The notes below the pieces were generated by a model. It saw only the letters and a list, made by a program, of their open reading frames with translations, was not told the DNA's origin and ran no database searches. Of a DNA stretch of 64,000 bases, positions 51,419 through 60,588 are shown in pieces. Origin of the DNA: CAZVPF01 sp964628195 (lineage in GTDB: Bacteria; Planctomycetota; Phycisphaerae; Sedimentisphaerales; Anaerohalosphaeraceae). The stretch is from the NCBI GenBank assembly GCA_964628195.1, contig CAZVPF010000005.1, forward strand, positions 84,668 to 148,667, in the 5' to 3' direction. The first letter of the stretch is position 1. Each line of letters begins with the position of its first letter. A program made the translations under genes and the position numbers.

Positions 51419-52557
51419 AAGTGCTCGTTATGTTCGATTACCCGTCCTGCACAGGGGGGCTTGCGACCCAGGGAGCTTTGCTGTACAGGGGGCTTGAAGA
51501 ACTTGGTGTGGATGTTTTTCCGGTGAACTTTGAATCCGCCCAGGAAAAGGAATGGTATTACCGCTGGTTCAGGCCTGACGTGGTGGTTGGCGTGGGCTAC
51601 TGGGGCCACAGCCCGGATCTTGTACTCCATCCTCAAAGGTACGGCGTGCAGCCGGTTCCGTGGTATGTAGCGGACGGTTATATCGCGAATTACCAGGAAA
51701 TACTTGAGGCCCTTCCTTTGATTCTCGTTACTTCACGATGGGTTAAAAAGATGTATATGCGTGACGGACTGAGCGGGGATAATATAGAAGTGCTTCCGGT
51801 TGGCTGTGATACCGATTCATTCATTATTCGGGATAAAAATGACCCGAAAGTAAAGGCCGTTCGGGAAGCTCTCGGTGTTGCCGATGACCAGATAATGGTA
51901 TTGACTGTGGGAGGAGATGCTTCTTCAAAAGGGGCTCAGGAGGTCATGCAGGCTCTTGCGATAAACGATACCAAGGCTCCGGACTGGAAATATGTATGCA
52001 AGGTATGGCCCCAGCCGAGGACACAGGCACAGAACCTTATCGATATGCAGCTTGCCTCGCAACTCGGCATAGATAAGAACGTTATCTACAGTACCAGTGT
52101 TATTTCGCGTAATTTCATGCCGTATCTTCTTGCCGCCTGTGATATTTACGCCGCACCGTCGAGGCTGGAAGGTTTCGGAATGATCCAGGTCGAGGCTAAC
52201 GCCTGCGGGAAACCGGTGATAGGTATAAAGGCAATGGGGCTGCTCGATACAATGGTCCATTGTGAGACTGCGTTTCTGGCCGACGTGGCCCAGGAAATAC
52301 GCCTGCGGGAAACAATTCTCGGGGATGAGTCAGGTTACGAACCCAAAAGCAGGGTAACTTTCAAAAGACCGCGTATTGTTGACTATCGGGCAAGTGTGCA
52401 TGACATAGCCAACTATTTAATGGACCTTATGACGGATGAGCAATTGAGAAACAAAATGGGACTGGCTGGAAGGGAAAGGGCCGTGCAGCATTTTGACTAC
52501 CGAGTTGTTGCAAAGCAGTTTGTTAATCTTGTTCAAAAGAAACTTGGGATAACATAG
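51415..52557 (+). CDS. Glycosyltransferase family 4 protein
   Basis: A 380-residue GT-B glycosyltransferase. GGLATQGALLYRGLEELG is in the N-terminal acceptor half, TVGGDASSKGAQEVMQAL begins the donor half and SRLEGFGMIQVEANACGKPV supplies the E-x7-E motif. AAGGAG supports the TTG at 51415, which overlaps the previous stop by four bases; a GTG at 51388 is the alternative. The pairing with a PIG-L deacetylase recalls the GT/deacetylase steps of thiol-glycoside synthesis, but the acceptor here is unknown. Confidence 0.88.
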   Translation: MKVLVMFDYPSCTGGLATQGALLYRGLEELGVDVFPVNFESAQEKEWYYRWFRPDVVVGVGYWGHSPDLVLHPQRYGVQPVPWYVADGYIANYQEILEALPLILVTSRWVKKMYMRDGLSGDNIEVLPVGCDTDSFIIRDKNDPKVKAVREALGVADDQIMVLTVGGDASSKGAQEVMQALAINDTKAPDWKYVCKVWPQPRTQAQNLIDMQLASQLGIDKNVIYSTSVISRNFMPYLLAACDIYAAPSRLEGFGMIQVEANACGKPVIGIKAMGLLDTMVHCETAFLADVAQEIRLRETILGDESGYEPKSRVTFKRPRIVDYRASVHDIANYLMDLMTDEQLRNKMGLAGRERAVQHFDYRVVAKQFVNLVQKKLGIT

Positions 52558-52560
52558 CAT

Positions 52561-53763
52561 ATGTCCAGTCAGGAAAAAGAACTGATAACTCATGCTGAAA
52601 AAGCCGCACTTGAGGTTCTTAAAGCTAATGCCGCCGGCCCTTTCAGGGGCTTGCCGAGGACCGCTGGATGGGGATACCCGGAGCCTTATACAAGGGATTT
52701 GATGATCTCACTGCCCGGTGTTCTGGTAAGCGGTAATAAGAAACTGATTGAAAAGTATGCAAAGGTTCTTGAGAGCCTGGCGCAGAATCAATCCCCGCTT
52801 GGGCATATACCTTCGCTTGCACATGACCCTCAGGACAGGGGCGCAAGTGACTGCACGCCTCTGTTCCTGATGGGACTGGGGATTTACCGTCACCATATCG
52901 GCAGTGATGACTATCTTGCAGAGGCAGCCGAAAAAGCCCTTACCTGGATGAGTTACCAAAGCCCTTCGGACCGTGTCCTCGTGGCCCAGCTTCCAACCAC
53001 AGACTGGCGGGACGAACAATGGGTTCTCGGTTACGGTTTATATGTAAACACCGTTGTGTATGCTTACCTGGGATTGCTCGGGCTGAGTGAAAAAGCCCAA
53101 ATACTCCGTCAGGAAATGGAAAGATTTACCGTCAAAGGTGAAAGGCAGAACAAACATGTGCATGAGGGGCTTGTACTTCGACATAAGCCATATTACGCAC
53201 TGTGGTCTTACAAGGTTTATAAAAGTGAACGTTTTGATCTTCTCGGTAATTCATTGGCGATACTTACCGGCATCGCTTCACAATCAAGGGCCGATTCACT
53301 GATTAGCTGGATCGAGCAGGAATGCGAAGCTCTGAGAGATAAAGGTATGCTTGCCTGTGAGCTTGCGCCTAACTTCTTCCCTTACATTCAGCCCGGCGAT
53401 CCTGACTGGCTGGGTCGTTATGAGAAATACAACCTCCCCGGACAATATCACAACGGGGGAATATGGCCTTTTATATGCGGGTTTTATGTGGCCGCTCTTG
53501 TAGCTGCCGGTAGAACCAGGCTCGCCGAGAAGAAGCTTGTGGCCCTTGCCGAACTTGTCAGGCCGGCGCGTGAACAAAAGGTGGATTTTGGATTCAATGA
53601 ATGGCTCGATGCGCATAACTGCCGGCCAGCAGGCCAGGACTGGCAGACGTGGTCCGCAGCGATGTTCCTTTATGCCGCAGCCTGTGTAAGGAAAAAAGAA
53701 ACTCCCTTTTTCGATATGGTTCGAAAGATGGAGCCTTCTGAGCGGGATGCGGATAAGACATGA
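52561..53763 (+). CDS. (alpha/alpha)6-barrel glycoside hydrolase, GH100-like
   Basis: A 400-residue cytosolic protein with the toroid pattern of invertase/amylo-glucosidase enzymes. YPEPYTRDLMISLPGVLVSG (residues about 41-60) and LPTTDWRDEQWVLGYGL (about 145-161) hold likely catalytic acids; NLPGQYHNGGIWPFICGF is the usual late block. The closest fit is the neutral-invertase GH100 type, less likely a glycogen debranching enzyme. It begins three bases after the glycosyltransferase and overlaps the membrane protein by four, so all are one transcript. Confidence 0.75.
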   Translation: MSSQEKELITHAEKAALEVLKANAAGPFRGLPRTAGWGYPEPYTRDLMISLPGVLVSGNKKLIEKYAKVLESLAQNQSPLGHIPSLAHDPQDRGASDCTPLFLMGLGIYRHHIGSDDYLAEAAEKALTWMSYQSPSDRVLVAQLPTTDWRDEQWVLGYGLYVNTVVYAYLGLLGLSEKAQILRQEMERFTVKGERQNKHVHEGLVLRHKPYYALWSYKVYKSERFDLLGNSLAILTGIASQSRADSLISWIEQECEALRDKGMLACELAPNFFPYIQPGDPDWLGRYEKYNLPGQYHNGGIWPFICGFYVAALVAAGRTRLAEKKLVALAELVRPAREQKVDFGFNEWLDAHNCRPAGQDWQTWSAAMFLYAAACVRKKETPFFDMVRKMEPSERDADKT

Positions 53764-54347
53764 AAAAATCAATACTCAGCAGGTATGAACTTACCGAAGA
53801 TAACAGGCTGATAATCGATGTCGCCGTGCGGACTATTGAACACCTTTATCATAATTATGACAAAGTTGCTCCTTATCACAGGAAAGAACTCGACCAGGAA
53901 TTTGTTGATTATCTTATCGAATCGATCCGTGAGGTTTATAAACGCGATTTTATCATACGCATTTCGTTCGAAATAATGCCCCCTGAGGTACTTCTCGAAA
54001 GGGTAAGGGGCAGTATATCAAATTATTTCCTCTATCTTGTTGAATTGGAGGTTCGAAACCTCAAGATCATGATAAAACGCTCGCTGATACTGCTTGTTTT
54101 AGGCCTGATACTTCTCGCTCTTGCCATTGCTGTTACACAAAGGATATCTCTTAGCCCAGGAGTGCTGAAAGAAGTCTTTGCGCAGGGGCTTACGGTAGCG
54201 GCCTGGGTGTCCTTGTGGGAGGCTATGGCGAACCTGCTTCTCGCCTGGCTGCCGCATCATCAGGACACGGTTATTTATAAAAAAGGAGTTAATTCGCCGG
54301 TTTTATTCAGCCTGCTCAGCGATTCAGCTGACCGGCTGAACGGGTGA
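53760..54347 (+). CDS. Membrane protein ending the GH130-GT4 cluster
   Basis: A 195-residue protein. Residues 1-100 are soluble with charged helices, then two membrane helices (about residues 106-125, ILLVLGLILLALAIAV, and 145-164, TVAAWVSLWEAMANLLLAWL) and a short tail. No known family recognised. The ATGA overlap with the hydrolase gene places it in the same operon. Confidence 0.65.
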   Translation: MKKSILSRYELTEDNRLIIDVAVRTIEHLYHNYDKVAPYHRKELDQEFVDYLIESIREVYKRDFIIRISFEIMPPEVLLERVRGSISNYFLYLVELEVRNLKIMIKRSLILLVLGLILLALAIAVTQRISLSPGVLKEVFAQGLTVAAWVSLWEAMANLLLAWLPHHQDTVIYKKGVNSPVLFSLLSDSADRLNG

Positions 54348-54551
54348 AAAACGGAAAATGTATTCCGATTTTTCGGGTGCCCGGTTCCGACAACTGGGCG
54401 ACAGATTTTGTCGGGACGGTGACACTGCGGTTTTTGGCAGGCTGCCGGGAAGATACGAATTTTTTTGCCGGCTTTTGTAAATGGTACACATATTGCTTAA
54501 AAAGTTGCAGTTGAATGTTTTGTGTCTACATTTTTTGGAAAGGTTTGGAAA

Positions 54552-55187
54552 ATGATTCATCCTGATACCGAGTTATGCAAAGTGAACGATCTTATAGGTT
54601 ATGGTGTGTTCGCTTCACGGGATATCCCGGCAGGCACAATAGTATACGTCAAAGATGCTCTCGAGATCGTAATTACCCCGGAGCAATACATTGCCCTTGA
54701 GACGCCTTACAAGCGGGTTGCCGATAGGTATTCCTATATTGACAATCAGGGCAGCTACATAATCAGTTGGGATATCGCCAAATATGTCAACCACTGCTGT
54801 ACACCAAATACCATAAGCACAGGTTACGGTTTTGAAATAGCCGTCAGGGATATAGCACGCGGGGAAGAAATAACGGATGAATACGGCATGTTTAACCTTA
54901 CCGAGCCGATGCAGTGCTTTTGCGGTAGTTCGCAATGCAGAAAATTCGTGTCGCCTGACGACTGGAAACAATGTGCGTCGAACTGGAACCGTATCGCCAA
55001 AGCAGCCCTTGCGAAAATAAAAGATGTCGATCAGCCGCTGTATGATCTTATTGACGAGGAAACGAAGTCTTCGCTCGCCGTGTATTTAGCTTCCTTCCAG
55101 CCGTACAGGGATATACGAGGCCTAATATATAATGGGCGATATTTGTATTCACAGAGATCCGGGGGTGCCTTTTTGGCGTCTTGCTGA
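54552..55187 (+). CDS. SET-domain protein lysine methyltransferase-like
   Basis: A 211-residue protein. SET motifs are GYGVFASRDIPAGTIVYV at the start, YVNHCCTPNT and GEEITDEYGMF, with the post-SET cysteines CFCGSSQCRKF. Such domains methylate lysines using SAM, and bacterial copies are sporadic. The ATG at 54552 is preceded by GGAAAGG. An in-frame ATG ten codons before it is less likely. The targets are unknown; small lysine-rich proteins are encoded about 5 kb away. Confidence 0.85.
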   Translation: MIHPDTELCKVNDLIGYGVFASRDIPAGTIVYVKDALEIVITPEQYIALETPYKRVADRYSYIDNQGSYIISWDIAKYVNHCCTPNTISTGYGFEIAVRDIARGEEITDEYGMFNLTEPMQCFCGSSQCRKFVSPDDWKQCASNWNRIAKAALAKIKDVDQPLYDLIDEETKSSLAVYLASFQPYRDIRGLIYNGRYLYSQRSGGAFLASC

Positions 55188-55360
55188 CTCTTTGAAGCCA
55201 GGATAGGCAGGGCGGACAATATTGAGTATAACATTTTAACCGGTGTTTCTGAGCAGGGTGGTATCGAGAAGCTTATTGCTGAATATTTCTAACTTTTTTG
55301 ATCTGCACCCGACATTGTTTCTTTTTTGGGCTGGTATGGCAGATGATTAGATAGTGCGCA

Positions 55361-55389
55361 AAAAATTACCGGCTTTTGCCGGTTTGTTT
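55361..55389 (+). terminator. Bidirectional terminator between the SET gene and the anti-sigma gene
   Basis: ACCGGC at 55368-55373 pairs with GCCGGT at 55378-55383 around a TTTT loop. T-rich sequence follows on the plus strand and an A run precedes it, so it can stop both convergent transcripts. Confidence 0.75.
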
Positions 55390-55395
55390 TTCTTT

Positions 55396-56472
55396 TTAGG
55401 GAGCGAGGAAGATGTCGCCGTCGGAGGGTGTTTCCACGCCAGAGTACTCTTTCTTTCCTTCGAGTGTGTAAATATCATCATTGTCAAGGCGGCGCTGTTT
55501 AAGAAACCGGACCGAGCCGTCGCGGAACAATACGTTTTGCCCGCGGCCGCGATGGTTTCTGCTGAGCATATTGAGGAACTCGTCGCTGACATGTATTCGC
55601 AGGCTCTGCGGGACACCTTTTTCGTCGTAAACTGTTTCGAAGATGGGGTTTCTGTCGGCGAGGAGGACCTGGTCGGAATTAGTCAGTTTTTTGGCCAAGT
55701 CGGGGCTCATCAATATAAAACTGAAGCTTACGTTTTTGCTTGAGGGGAAATCATAGAAACCTTGCGCTTCGGATGAGCATATATTCAGCGGCTTTCCATT
55801 TTTGCGTGCCGGGCAGACAAAGCGGTCGGCTTGTACGTATCCATCCCTTGCAAGCAGCCATAAATGCCTTGTGTTGGATTCGCTCTTTTCGCTGTTCTGG
55901 CCTATTTTGTACCAGGGCGATCCGGCTGCCATCGAGACGGCAGGCAGGGAACCCGCATGGTCGCCTGCGTATCTTTCCATGCCGTCAAATATGTTCGAGA
56001 GCCTTAAGCTGCATGCCGCTTCCCAGGCTTTTTGGCGGAGGTGGGCGGAAGTTGGCAGCAGGATGCTGACTGCGATAAGAATTATCGCCGCGACGGCAGC
56101 GATCTCGGAGAAGTTACCGAGAAAACCGCCGGATTTGAGCTTTGAATTGTCAACCTCTGTTGTGCCCTGCGGGCCGACAACATTAAGCTGCGGTTGGTTC
56201 TGGTGCTGCTCAAGGAGAAGGTTAAGGTTTTCCTGGCCTTTGTTTGCGGCCATTTTCAGCTTTGCTACGGTAAGGTCGGCAAGATTATCGGGGCAGGGCT
56301 CGTATTTCACATGGTCAAGCTGCTGGAGGGTTTCTTCAAGTCGCGAATAGAGATCAGCAGCGCGGGGATCCGAAGCGATCAAATCTCTTGCCTTAATTAT
56401 CTCCTCATTGGTTCCGCAACGAAAGTAGAAGTTAAGAATTAGTTCTTTATCTTCTTTACTGAGGGTAATCAT
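55396..56472 (-). CDS. Anti-sigma-like protein fused to a pseudopilin-type module
   Basis: A 358-residue protein. Residues 1-90 look like the cytosolic part of an anti-sigma factor (helical, LSKEDKELILNFYFRCG). One membrane helix follows (about residues 121-142, AAVAAIILIAVSILLPTSAH), whose ILLP end and then RQKAWEAACSLRLSNIFDGM resemble planctomycete pseudopilins. The last 200 residues are extracellular and carry HRGRGQNVLFRDGSVRF, an H-x10-DG version of their H-x9-DG motif. Its ATG overlaps the sigma stop (TGATG), so it likely controls that sigma factor. Confidence 0.72.
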   Translation of the reverse strand: MITLSKEDKELILNFYFRCGTNEEIIKARDLIASDPRAADLYSRLEETLQQLDHVKYEPCPDNLADLTVAKLKMAANKGQENLNLLLEQHQNQPQLNVVGPQGTTEVDNSKLKSGGFLGNFSEIAAVAAIILIAVSILLPTSAHLRQKAWEAACSLRLSNIFDGMERYAGDHAGSLPAVSMAAGSPWYKIGQNSEKSESNTRHLWLLARDGYVQADRFVCPARKNGKPLNICSSEAQGFYDFPSSKNVSFSFILMSPDLAKKLTNSDQVLLADRNPIFETVYDEKGVPQSLRIHVSDEFLNMLSRNHRGRGQNVLFRDGSVRFLKQRRLDNDDIYTLEGKKEYSGVETPSDGDIFLAP

Positions 56473-57098
56473 CAAATTTTTTCACTCCGATTCGCCGATT
56501 TCCATTTTTTCATAAAATGCATAACCGCAGTATGCAGCCTGCTTTTAACCGTTCCAATAGGTATACTTAGTATCTCAGCCATTTGTTTGTAAGAAAATTG
56601 TTCAAAATAGGCTAAAACCAAAATAACCCTTAAATTTTCCGGCATTTCCGATATTAACTGCCTTACCCGAGAAGCCGTTTCTTCATTACTCACCTCTTCG
56701 TCAGGTGTTACGCTGTAAGACTGCAAAAGGTTCACTACATCGTCGACGGAAACATCGCCTGAATCTGCAACGACCCCGAAACTGAAGGAGGGACCTCGCT
56801 GCTGCTTTCGGAGTGTGTCCTTAGCCTTGTTGGCGGCTATTGTGAACAGCCAGGGCTTTAACGGGCGGGATGTGTCGAACTTGTCCTGGCTGGAGTATAG
56901 CTGCAGGAAGGTTTCCTGAAATACGTCTTCGACGAGGTCCTGTGTGTTTAAAAACCGCTTCAGGAATGAATAAAGGGGGTTTTTATAGCGTTCGACTATT
57001 TCTCTAAATGCGGCTTCCTCGCCGTTTCTGTATTTCTCGAGAAGCTCGCGGTCGCGAACATCGTCATATTTATTGCCGTTAGTCTTTTCCGGCTCCAT
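56472..57098 (-). CDS. ECF-family RNA polymerase sigma factor
   Basis: A 208-residue sigma factor. Region 2 is EIVERYKNPLYSFLKRFL with VEDVFQETFLQLY and WLFTIAANKAKD; region 4 is MPENLRVILVLAYFEQFSYK with EILSIPIGTVKSRLHTAV. A linker of about 45 residues joins them. It is co-translated with the anti-sigma/pseudopilin fusion downstream, the usual order of ECF systems. Target promoters are not known. Confidence 0.92.
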   Translation of the reverse strand: MEPEKTNGNKYDDVRDRELLEKYRNGEEAAFREIVERYKNPLYSFLKRFLNTQDLVEDVFQETFLQLYSSQDKFDTSRPLKPWLFTIAANKAKDTLRKQQRGPSFSFGVVADSGDVSVDDVVNLLQSYSVTPDEEVSNEETASRVRQLISEMPENLRVILVLAYFEQFSYKQMAEILSIPIGTVKSRLHTAVMHFMKKWKSANRSEKI

Positions 57099-57196
57099 AA
57101 AAAGCCCTTATTCCTTATTATTTATTATATGGATATATTTAAGCAGAAATTGGCATAAAATCAAGTAAAACCTGTAGAGGTAGGGATTTCCTTATC

Positions 57197-57697
57197 TTAT
57201 GTAAGATTAATTATCAAGTCCTCAATGTCCGGGTATTGCTCGATCATCTTTTTCCTGTCTGCTGTTTCGAAATCCTCAAATTCAAATCCCGGGGCCACTG
57301 TGCAGCCGAGCAGGGCGAATGAGCCCCCTGGTTTTATGTGTGCTCCCTGCCAAACACCTTTAGGGACGAGGACCTGGCAAAGCTGATGCGAAAATATTGC
57401 CGAACCTAATGTGAACTTTTTCACAATACCGTTGTCAAGCTGGATCATTTCTACAGGGTCGCCGTAATAAAAATGAAAAATTTCATCACTTGCGACTCGG
57501 TGTAATTTTGAAAAAGAATCATTTGTAATTAAATAAAGTATGGCAGTGCCGAATTGCCTCTCGGTGTTTTTATATCTCTCTGGCAGTGCGGAAGCGGGTA
57601 TTGGAGTGTCAGAGCGATAGGTTTCGACGTACCACCCCCCCTCGCCGGGCAGGGGCTTCATAGAGTATAGTTCAATTATTTCTTCAGGTGTCGCCAT
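57197..57697 (-). CDS. Cupin protein, DUF985 type
   Basis: A 166-residue cupin. GGWYVETYRS, LYLITNDSFSKLHRVASDE, FHFYYGDPVEM, VLVPKGVWQGAH and GCTVAPGFEFEDFE match the DUF985 family. Members have a small-molecule-binding barrel and no fixed activity. The ATG at 57697 is used; a GTG two codons earlier is possible. Confidence 0.88.
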   Translation of the reverse strand: MATPEEIIELYSMKPLPGEGGWYVETYRSDTPIPASALPERYKNTERQFGTAILYLITNDSFSKLHRVASDEIFHFYYGDPVEMIQLDNGIVKKFTLGSAIFSHQLCQVLVPKGVWQGAHIKPGGSFALLGCTVAPGFEFEDFETADRKKMIEQYPDIEDLIINLT

Positions 57698-57750
57698 CGT
57701 CACTTTTGGCCGCTTCAGTGGATAACAGGTTCTTGTGATTTGTTTTGGAA

Positions 57751-58365
57751 TTATTCTTCCTTAATCACGGCATTTATAATGACAATATTTTCCGCTGGGA
57801 CATCGGCGTATCGGCCTCGTGTTTCCGTGGGTACATTTGCCATTTCGTCGACGACGTCCATCCCTTCAACTACTTTACCGAATACCGCGTACCCTGCGCT
57901 TCTGCCCGGGATTGGGTTAAGCGAGTCGTTGTCGACGAGGTTTATGAAAAACTGGCTTGTGGCCGAGTCGGGGTCATTAGTGCGAGCCATAGAAAGTGTG
58001 CCTCTTTCGTTTTTAAGGCCGTTATCCGCTTCGTTGACTATCGGGGCCATTGTGGGTTTTTTCTCGAATTCCGTGTTGAAACCACCGCCCTGAACAACAA
58101 AACCGGGAATTATCCGGTGGAATATGGTGCCGTCGTAAAAGTCATTGCGAACGTAGGCAAGGAAATTGTCTACACTTTTGGGGGCTTTTTCAGGGTATAG
58201 CTCTATAAGAATGTCACCTTTAGTTGTCTCAAATTTTACCATTGCAGTTTCCTCATCATTAAAATTTTGTGAATTTGATTGCTCTTTTTCTGCGGTTTCC
58301 TCACAGCCTGTTATAAGTGCGAGAATTAATACGGCTGTTACAAGTTTCAATATGTTTTTCAGCAT
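57751..58365 (-). CDS. Cyclophilin-type peptidyl-prolyl isomerase lipoprotein
   Basis: A 204-residue lipoprotein with lipobox LITGC near residue 21. The cyclophilin fold runs from about residue 42 (VKFETTKGDILIELYPEKAP) with FHRIIPGFVVQGGG, LSMARTNDPDSATSQFFI and GYAVFGKVVEGMDVVDE. It catalyses proline isomerisation in the periplasm or outer envelope. Confidence 0.94.
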   Translation of the reverse strand: MLKNILKLVTAVLILALITGCEETAEKEQSNSQNFNDEETAMVKFETTKGDILIELYPEKAPKSVDNFLAYVRNDFYDGTIFHRIIPGFVVQGGGFNTEFEKKPTMAPIVNEADNGLKNERGTLSMARTNDPDSATSQFFINLVDNDSLNPIPGRSAGYAVFGKVVEGMDVVDEMANVPTETRGRYADVPAENIVIINAVIKEE

Positions 58366-58453
58366 TTTTCAATCCTTAAAAATAGATAACCTGTTCGTAC
58401 CGCCAATTTCTATACTATTTCAGGCTATAAATCAACCCTGTAAAATGACCTTT

Positions 58454-59101
58454 TTAGTCCAGGCGGTCAACGTTAATTATCAGAAAGTACATCTGGTCAT
58501 CTTTCTGCACTGAAGCGGCTATGCGGATCGCATTCGGTTTCATGTCCAAGATAGTATTGCATTCGAGATTCAGTGAGGTTTCGAGATAAGGCCCGGCACC
58601 ATGAAGCTGGTTTGTCTCGATTTGCTCATCGTGGTCCATGTCCATATCTTCGTAGTTGAAAACCGGCTTGGAAATCTCAAAATGCAGATTTAATCTTGTC
58701 ATTTGATTTTCGAGCAAATGGGGGATAGCATGTAAATTTATCACAGTTTCATAGGGCACTACTTTTGACTGCCTGTCGTTTTGATAGTAGGCTGTTATGT
58801 AGGACCTGATATTGCTTGTCCATTCAGCAGCTTCATTTTCGGCAGCGGCAGCTCTTGCCGATGCGATTATTTGGGCTTCATCGTTGGCAAGGCACCATGC
58901 GAGCATCATCGGCGAGATGTCTTTCGGCTGTTCGCTGATCGGATTGTATCCCGCCTCGGCGAGGGCGTCCTGGTATGTCTCAACCACGTAAGCTTCGATC
59001 AGAAAGTTTTCCCGCCCCGCTTCCTGCGCGACAGTTGAACCGGCAAGCAAGAGGGTGACAAACAAACATACACAAACGGTTTTCAGACTTAGCGTTTTCA
59101 T
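58454..59101 (-). CDS. Secreted protein of unknown function
   Basis: A 215-residue exported protein; signal peptide MKTLSLKTVCVCLFVTLLL with cleavage near AQEA. The mature part holds FLIEAYVVETYQDALAEAGYN, a helix-rich middle, and an end (NAIRIAASVQKDDQMYFLII) of beta strands. It lacks a domain I can name. The alternating strands recall secretin-type regulatory proteins, but no more than that. Confidence 0.65.
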   Translation of the reverse strand: MKTLSLKTVCVCLFVTLLLAGSTVAQEAGRENFLIEAYVVETYQDALAEAGYNPISEQPKDISPMMLAWCLANDEAQIIASARAAAAENEAAEWTSNIRSYITAYYQNDRQSKVVPYETVINLHAIPHLLENQMTRLNLHFEISKPVFNYEDMDMDHDEQIETNQLHGAGPYLETSLNLECNTILDMKPNAIRIAASVQKDDQMYFLIINVDRLD

Positions 59102-59184
59102 TTTGATTTCCTTTCCACTTATTACCCAGTCTCGTTTATATGTCGGACAAACAAGATGTCCGAAAGTTCCATTTTTACATTGTT

Positions 59185-60003
59185 CTACACGAAAAGAAGC
59201 AGGCTAAGGGCCATAACCGCCATTCCGATTATCAGTCCGTATATTGAAAGATGATGTTCGCCGTATTTCTCGGCAGCGGGCAACAGCTCGTCGATTGATA
59301 TAAATACCATGATGCCGGCAACGGAAGCGAACAGCACACCAAAGACAAGTTTGTTAAAGAATACGTATAAAAGGCCGTATCCGACGATTGCCCCAACCGG
59401 TTCGGCGAGTCCCGAGAGAAAAGAATAGTAGAACGCCTTTTTTTTGCTGCCTGTCGCGAAGTATATCGGCACGGAAACAGCGATTCCTTCAGGTATGTTG
59501 TGTATGGCGATGGCGACGGCGATGGCGATGCCCAGGCCCGGATCGCTTAAGGCGCCGGCGAAAGTCGCAAGTCCTTCCGGAAAGTTGTGTATCGCTATGG
59601 CAAGGGCGGTGAAAAGCCCCATTCTTTTCAGCCCGGCAAGTTCCATTGGTTTGCGATCATCTTCGATCTGCTCGACAGATCGCATTTCGTGGGGATTTTC
59701 GTAGCTTGGTATGAGCTTATCAATCAAACCAATTACGAGTATTCCGGCGAAGAATGAGGCAACGGTCGCCCAGTACCCGCCTTTTTCGCCGAGTTCGACA
59801 ATAAGGCTGTCCTTTGCCTTGACGAAAATTTCGATCATTGAGACGTAGATCATTACACCCGCGGAAAATCCGAGTGCGACGGAAAGGAACTTGGTATTGG
59901 TTCTTTTTGTAAAGAACGCCAGGCAGCTCCCTATGCCTGTCGCCAGTCCGGCAAAGACCGTAAGACCGAATGCTATTGCCACTTTAGAGAATTCCATTTC
60001 CAT
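59185..60003 (-). CDS. ZIP-family zinc transporter, ZupT-like
   Basis: A 272-residue eight-helix membrane protein. The metal-binding helices carry HNFPEGLATF and HNIPEGIAVSVPIYF. FSAGVMIYVSMIEIF and ADELLP-like end DELLPAAEKYGEHH are typical. It imports zinc or other divalent metals. The cytosolic loop (residues about 95-125) is Glu/Asp rich rather than His rich. Confidence 0.92.
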   Translation of the reverse strand: MEMEFSKVAIAFGLTVFAGLATGIGSCLAFFTKRTNTKFLSVALGFSAGVMIYVSMIEIFVKAKDSLIVELGEKGGYWATVASFFAGILVIGLIDKLIPSYENPHEMRSVEQIEDDRKPMELAGLKRMGLFTALAIAIHNFPEGLATFAGALSDPGLGIAIAVAIAIHNIPEGIAVSVPIYFATGSKKKAFYYSFLSGLAEPVGAIVGYGLLYVFFNKLVFGVLFASVAGIMVFISIDELLPAAEKYGEHHLSIYGLIIGMAVMALSLLLFV

Positions 60004-60141
60004 AACAGGGCCCCATTTTTACAGATTCTAATTGCCGCTTCAAAAAGCTGAAACTTCCCTTATAGGATATATTAAGGTCATAAATAAGAAAAAGCGAGTA
60101 AAAACGGCCCGTTTTTGTAAGTCGCGTTATTGGTTGCGCAT

Positions 60142-60169
60142 AAAAAAAGCCGGGTTTGTCACCCGGCTT
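60142..60169 (-). terminator. Terminator of the CheY-like gene at 60187
   Basis: On the minus strand AGCCGGGT (60168-60161) pairs with ACCCGGCT (60155-60148) around a five-base loop, and seven U residues follow. It lies just after the stop of the receiver gene. Confidence 0.88.
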
Positions 60170-60186
60170 GCGGTATTTTCTTGTTT

Positions 60187-60588
60187 TTAATTGCAGGAGC
60201 AAAATCCGAGGGACTTTATTTCGGAAAGGACCTTTTCTTTATTGAGCGGTTTTGTTATGTAGGCCTCGCAGCCGATCATGTAGGCGGCTGTAAAGTCCTG
60301 GGGCTGGTCCTTACCTGTTGCCATGATGATTTTGCATGGAGGGAGATTTTCGCCTTTGTGCTCTTCCTCGACCATTCTAATATGGGCGAGCACATCGTAG
60401 CCGTTTACCTCGGGCATTATTATATCGAGGCAGGCGAGTTCATATGGTTCGTTCTGCTGGTAGGCGTTGTCGATAAGTTCTATTGCCTCGGCACCGTTTT
60501 GGGCATAGTCAACTTCCCCGTAACCCTCAAGGCAAACTTTCCAGAATTCTCTTACGGTAGCCGAATCGTCACAAACTAAAATCTTCAT
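60187..60588 (-). CDS. CheY-like response regulator
   Basis: A 133-residue single receiver domain. ILVCDDSATVREFWKVCLE holds the acidic pair, the phospho-Asp is in LACLDIIMPEVNGYD, ATGKDQ gives the switch Thr and TKPLNKEKV the Lys. It ends SLGFCSCN. It lies downstream of the large hybrid kinase on the same strand but about 400 bases away. Confidence 0.92.
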   Translation of the reverse strand: MKILVCDDSATVREFWKVCLEGYGEVDYAQNGAEAIELIDNAYQQNEPYELACLDIIMPEVNGYDVLAHIRMVEEEHKGENLPPCKIIMATGKDQPQDFTAAYMIGCEAYITKPLNKEKVLSEIKSLGFCSCN

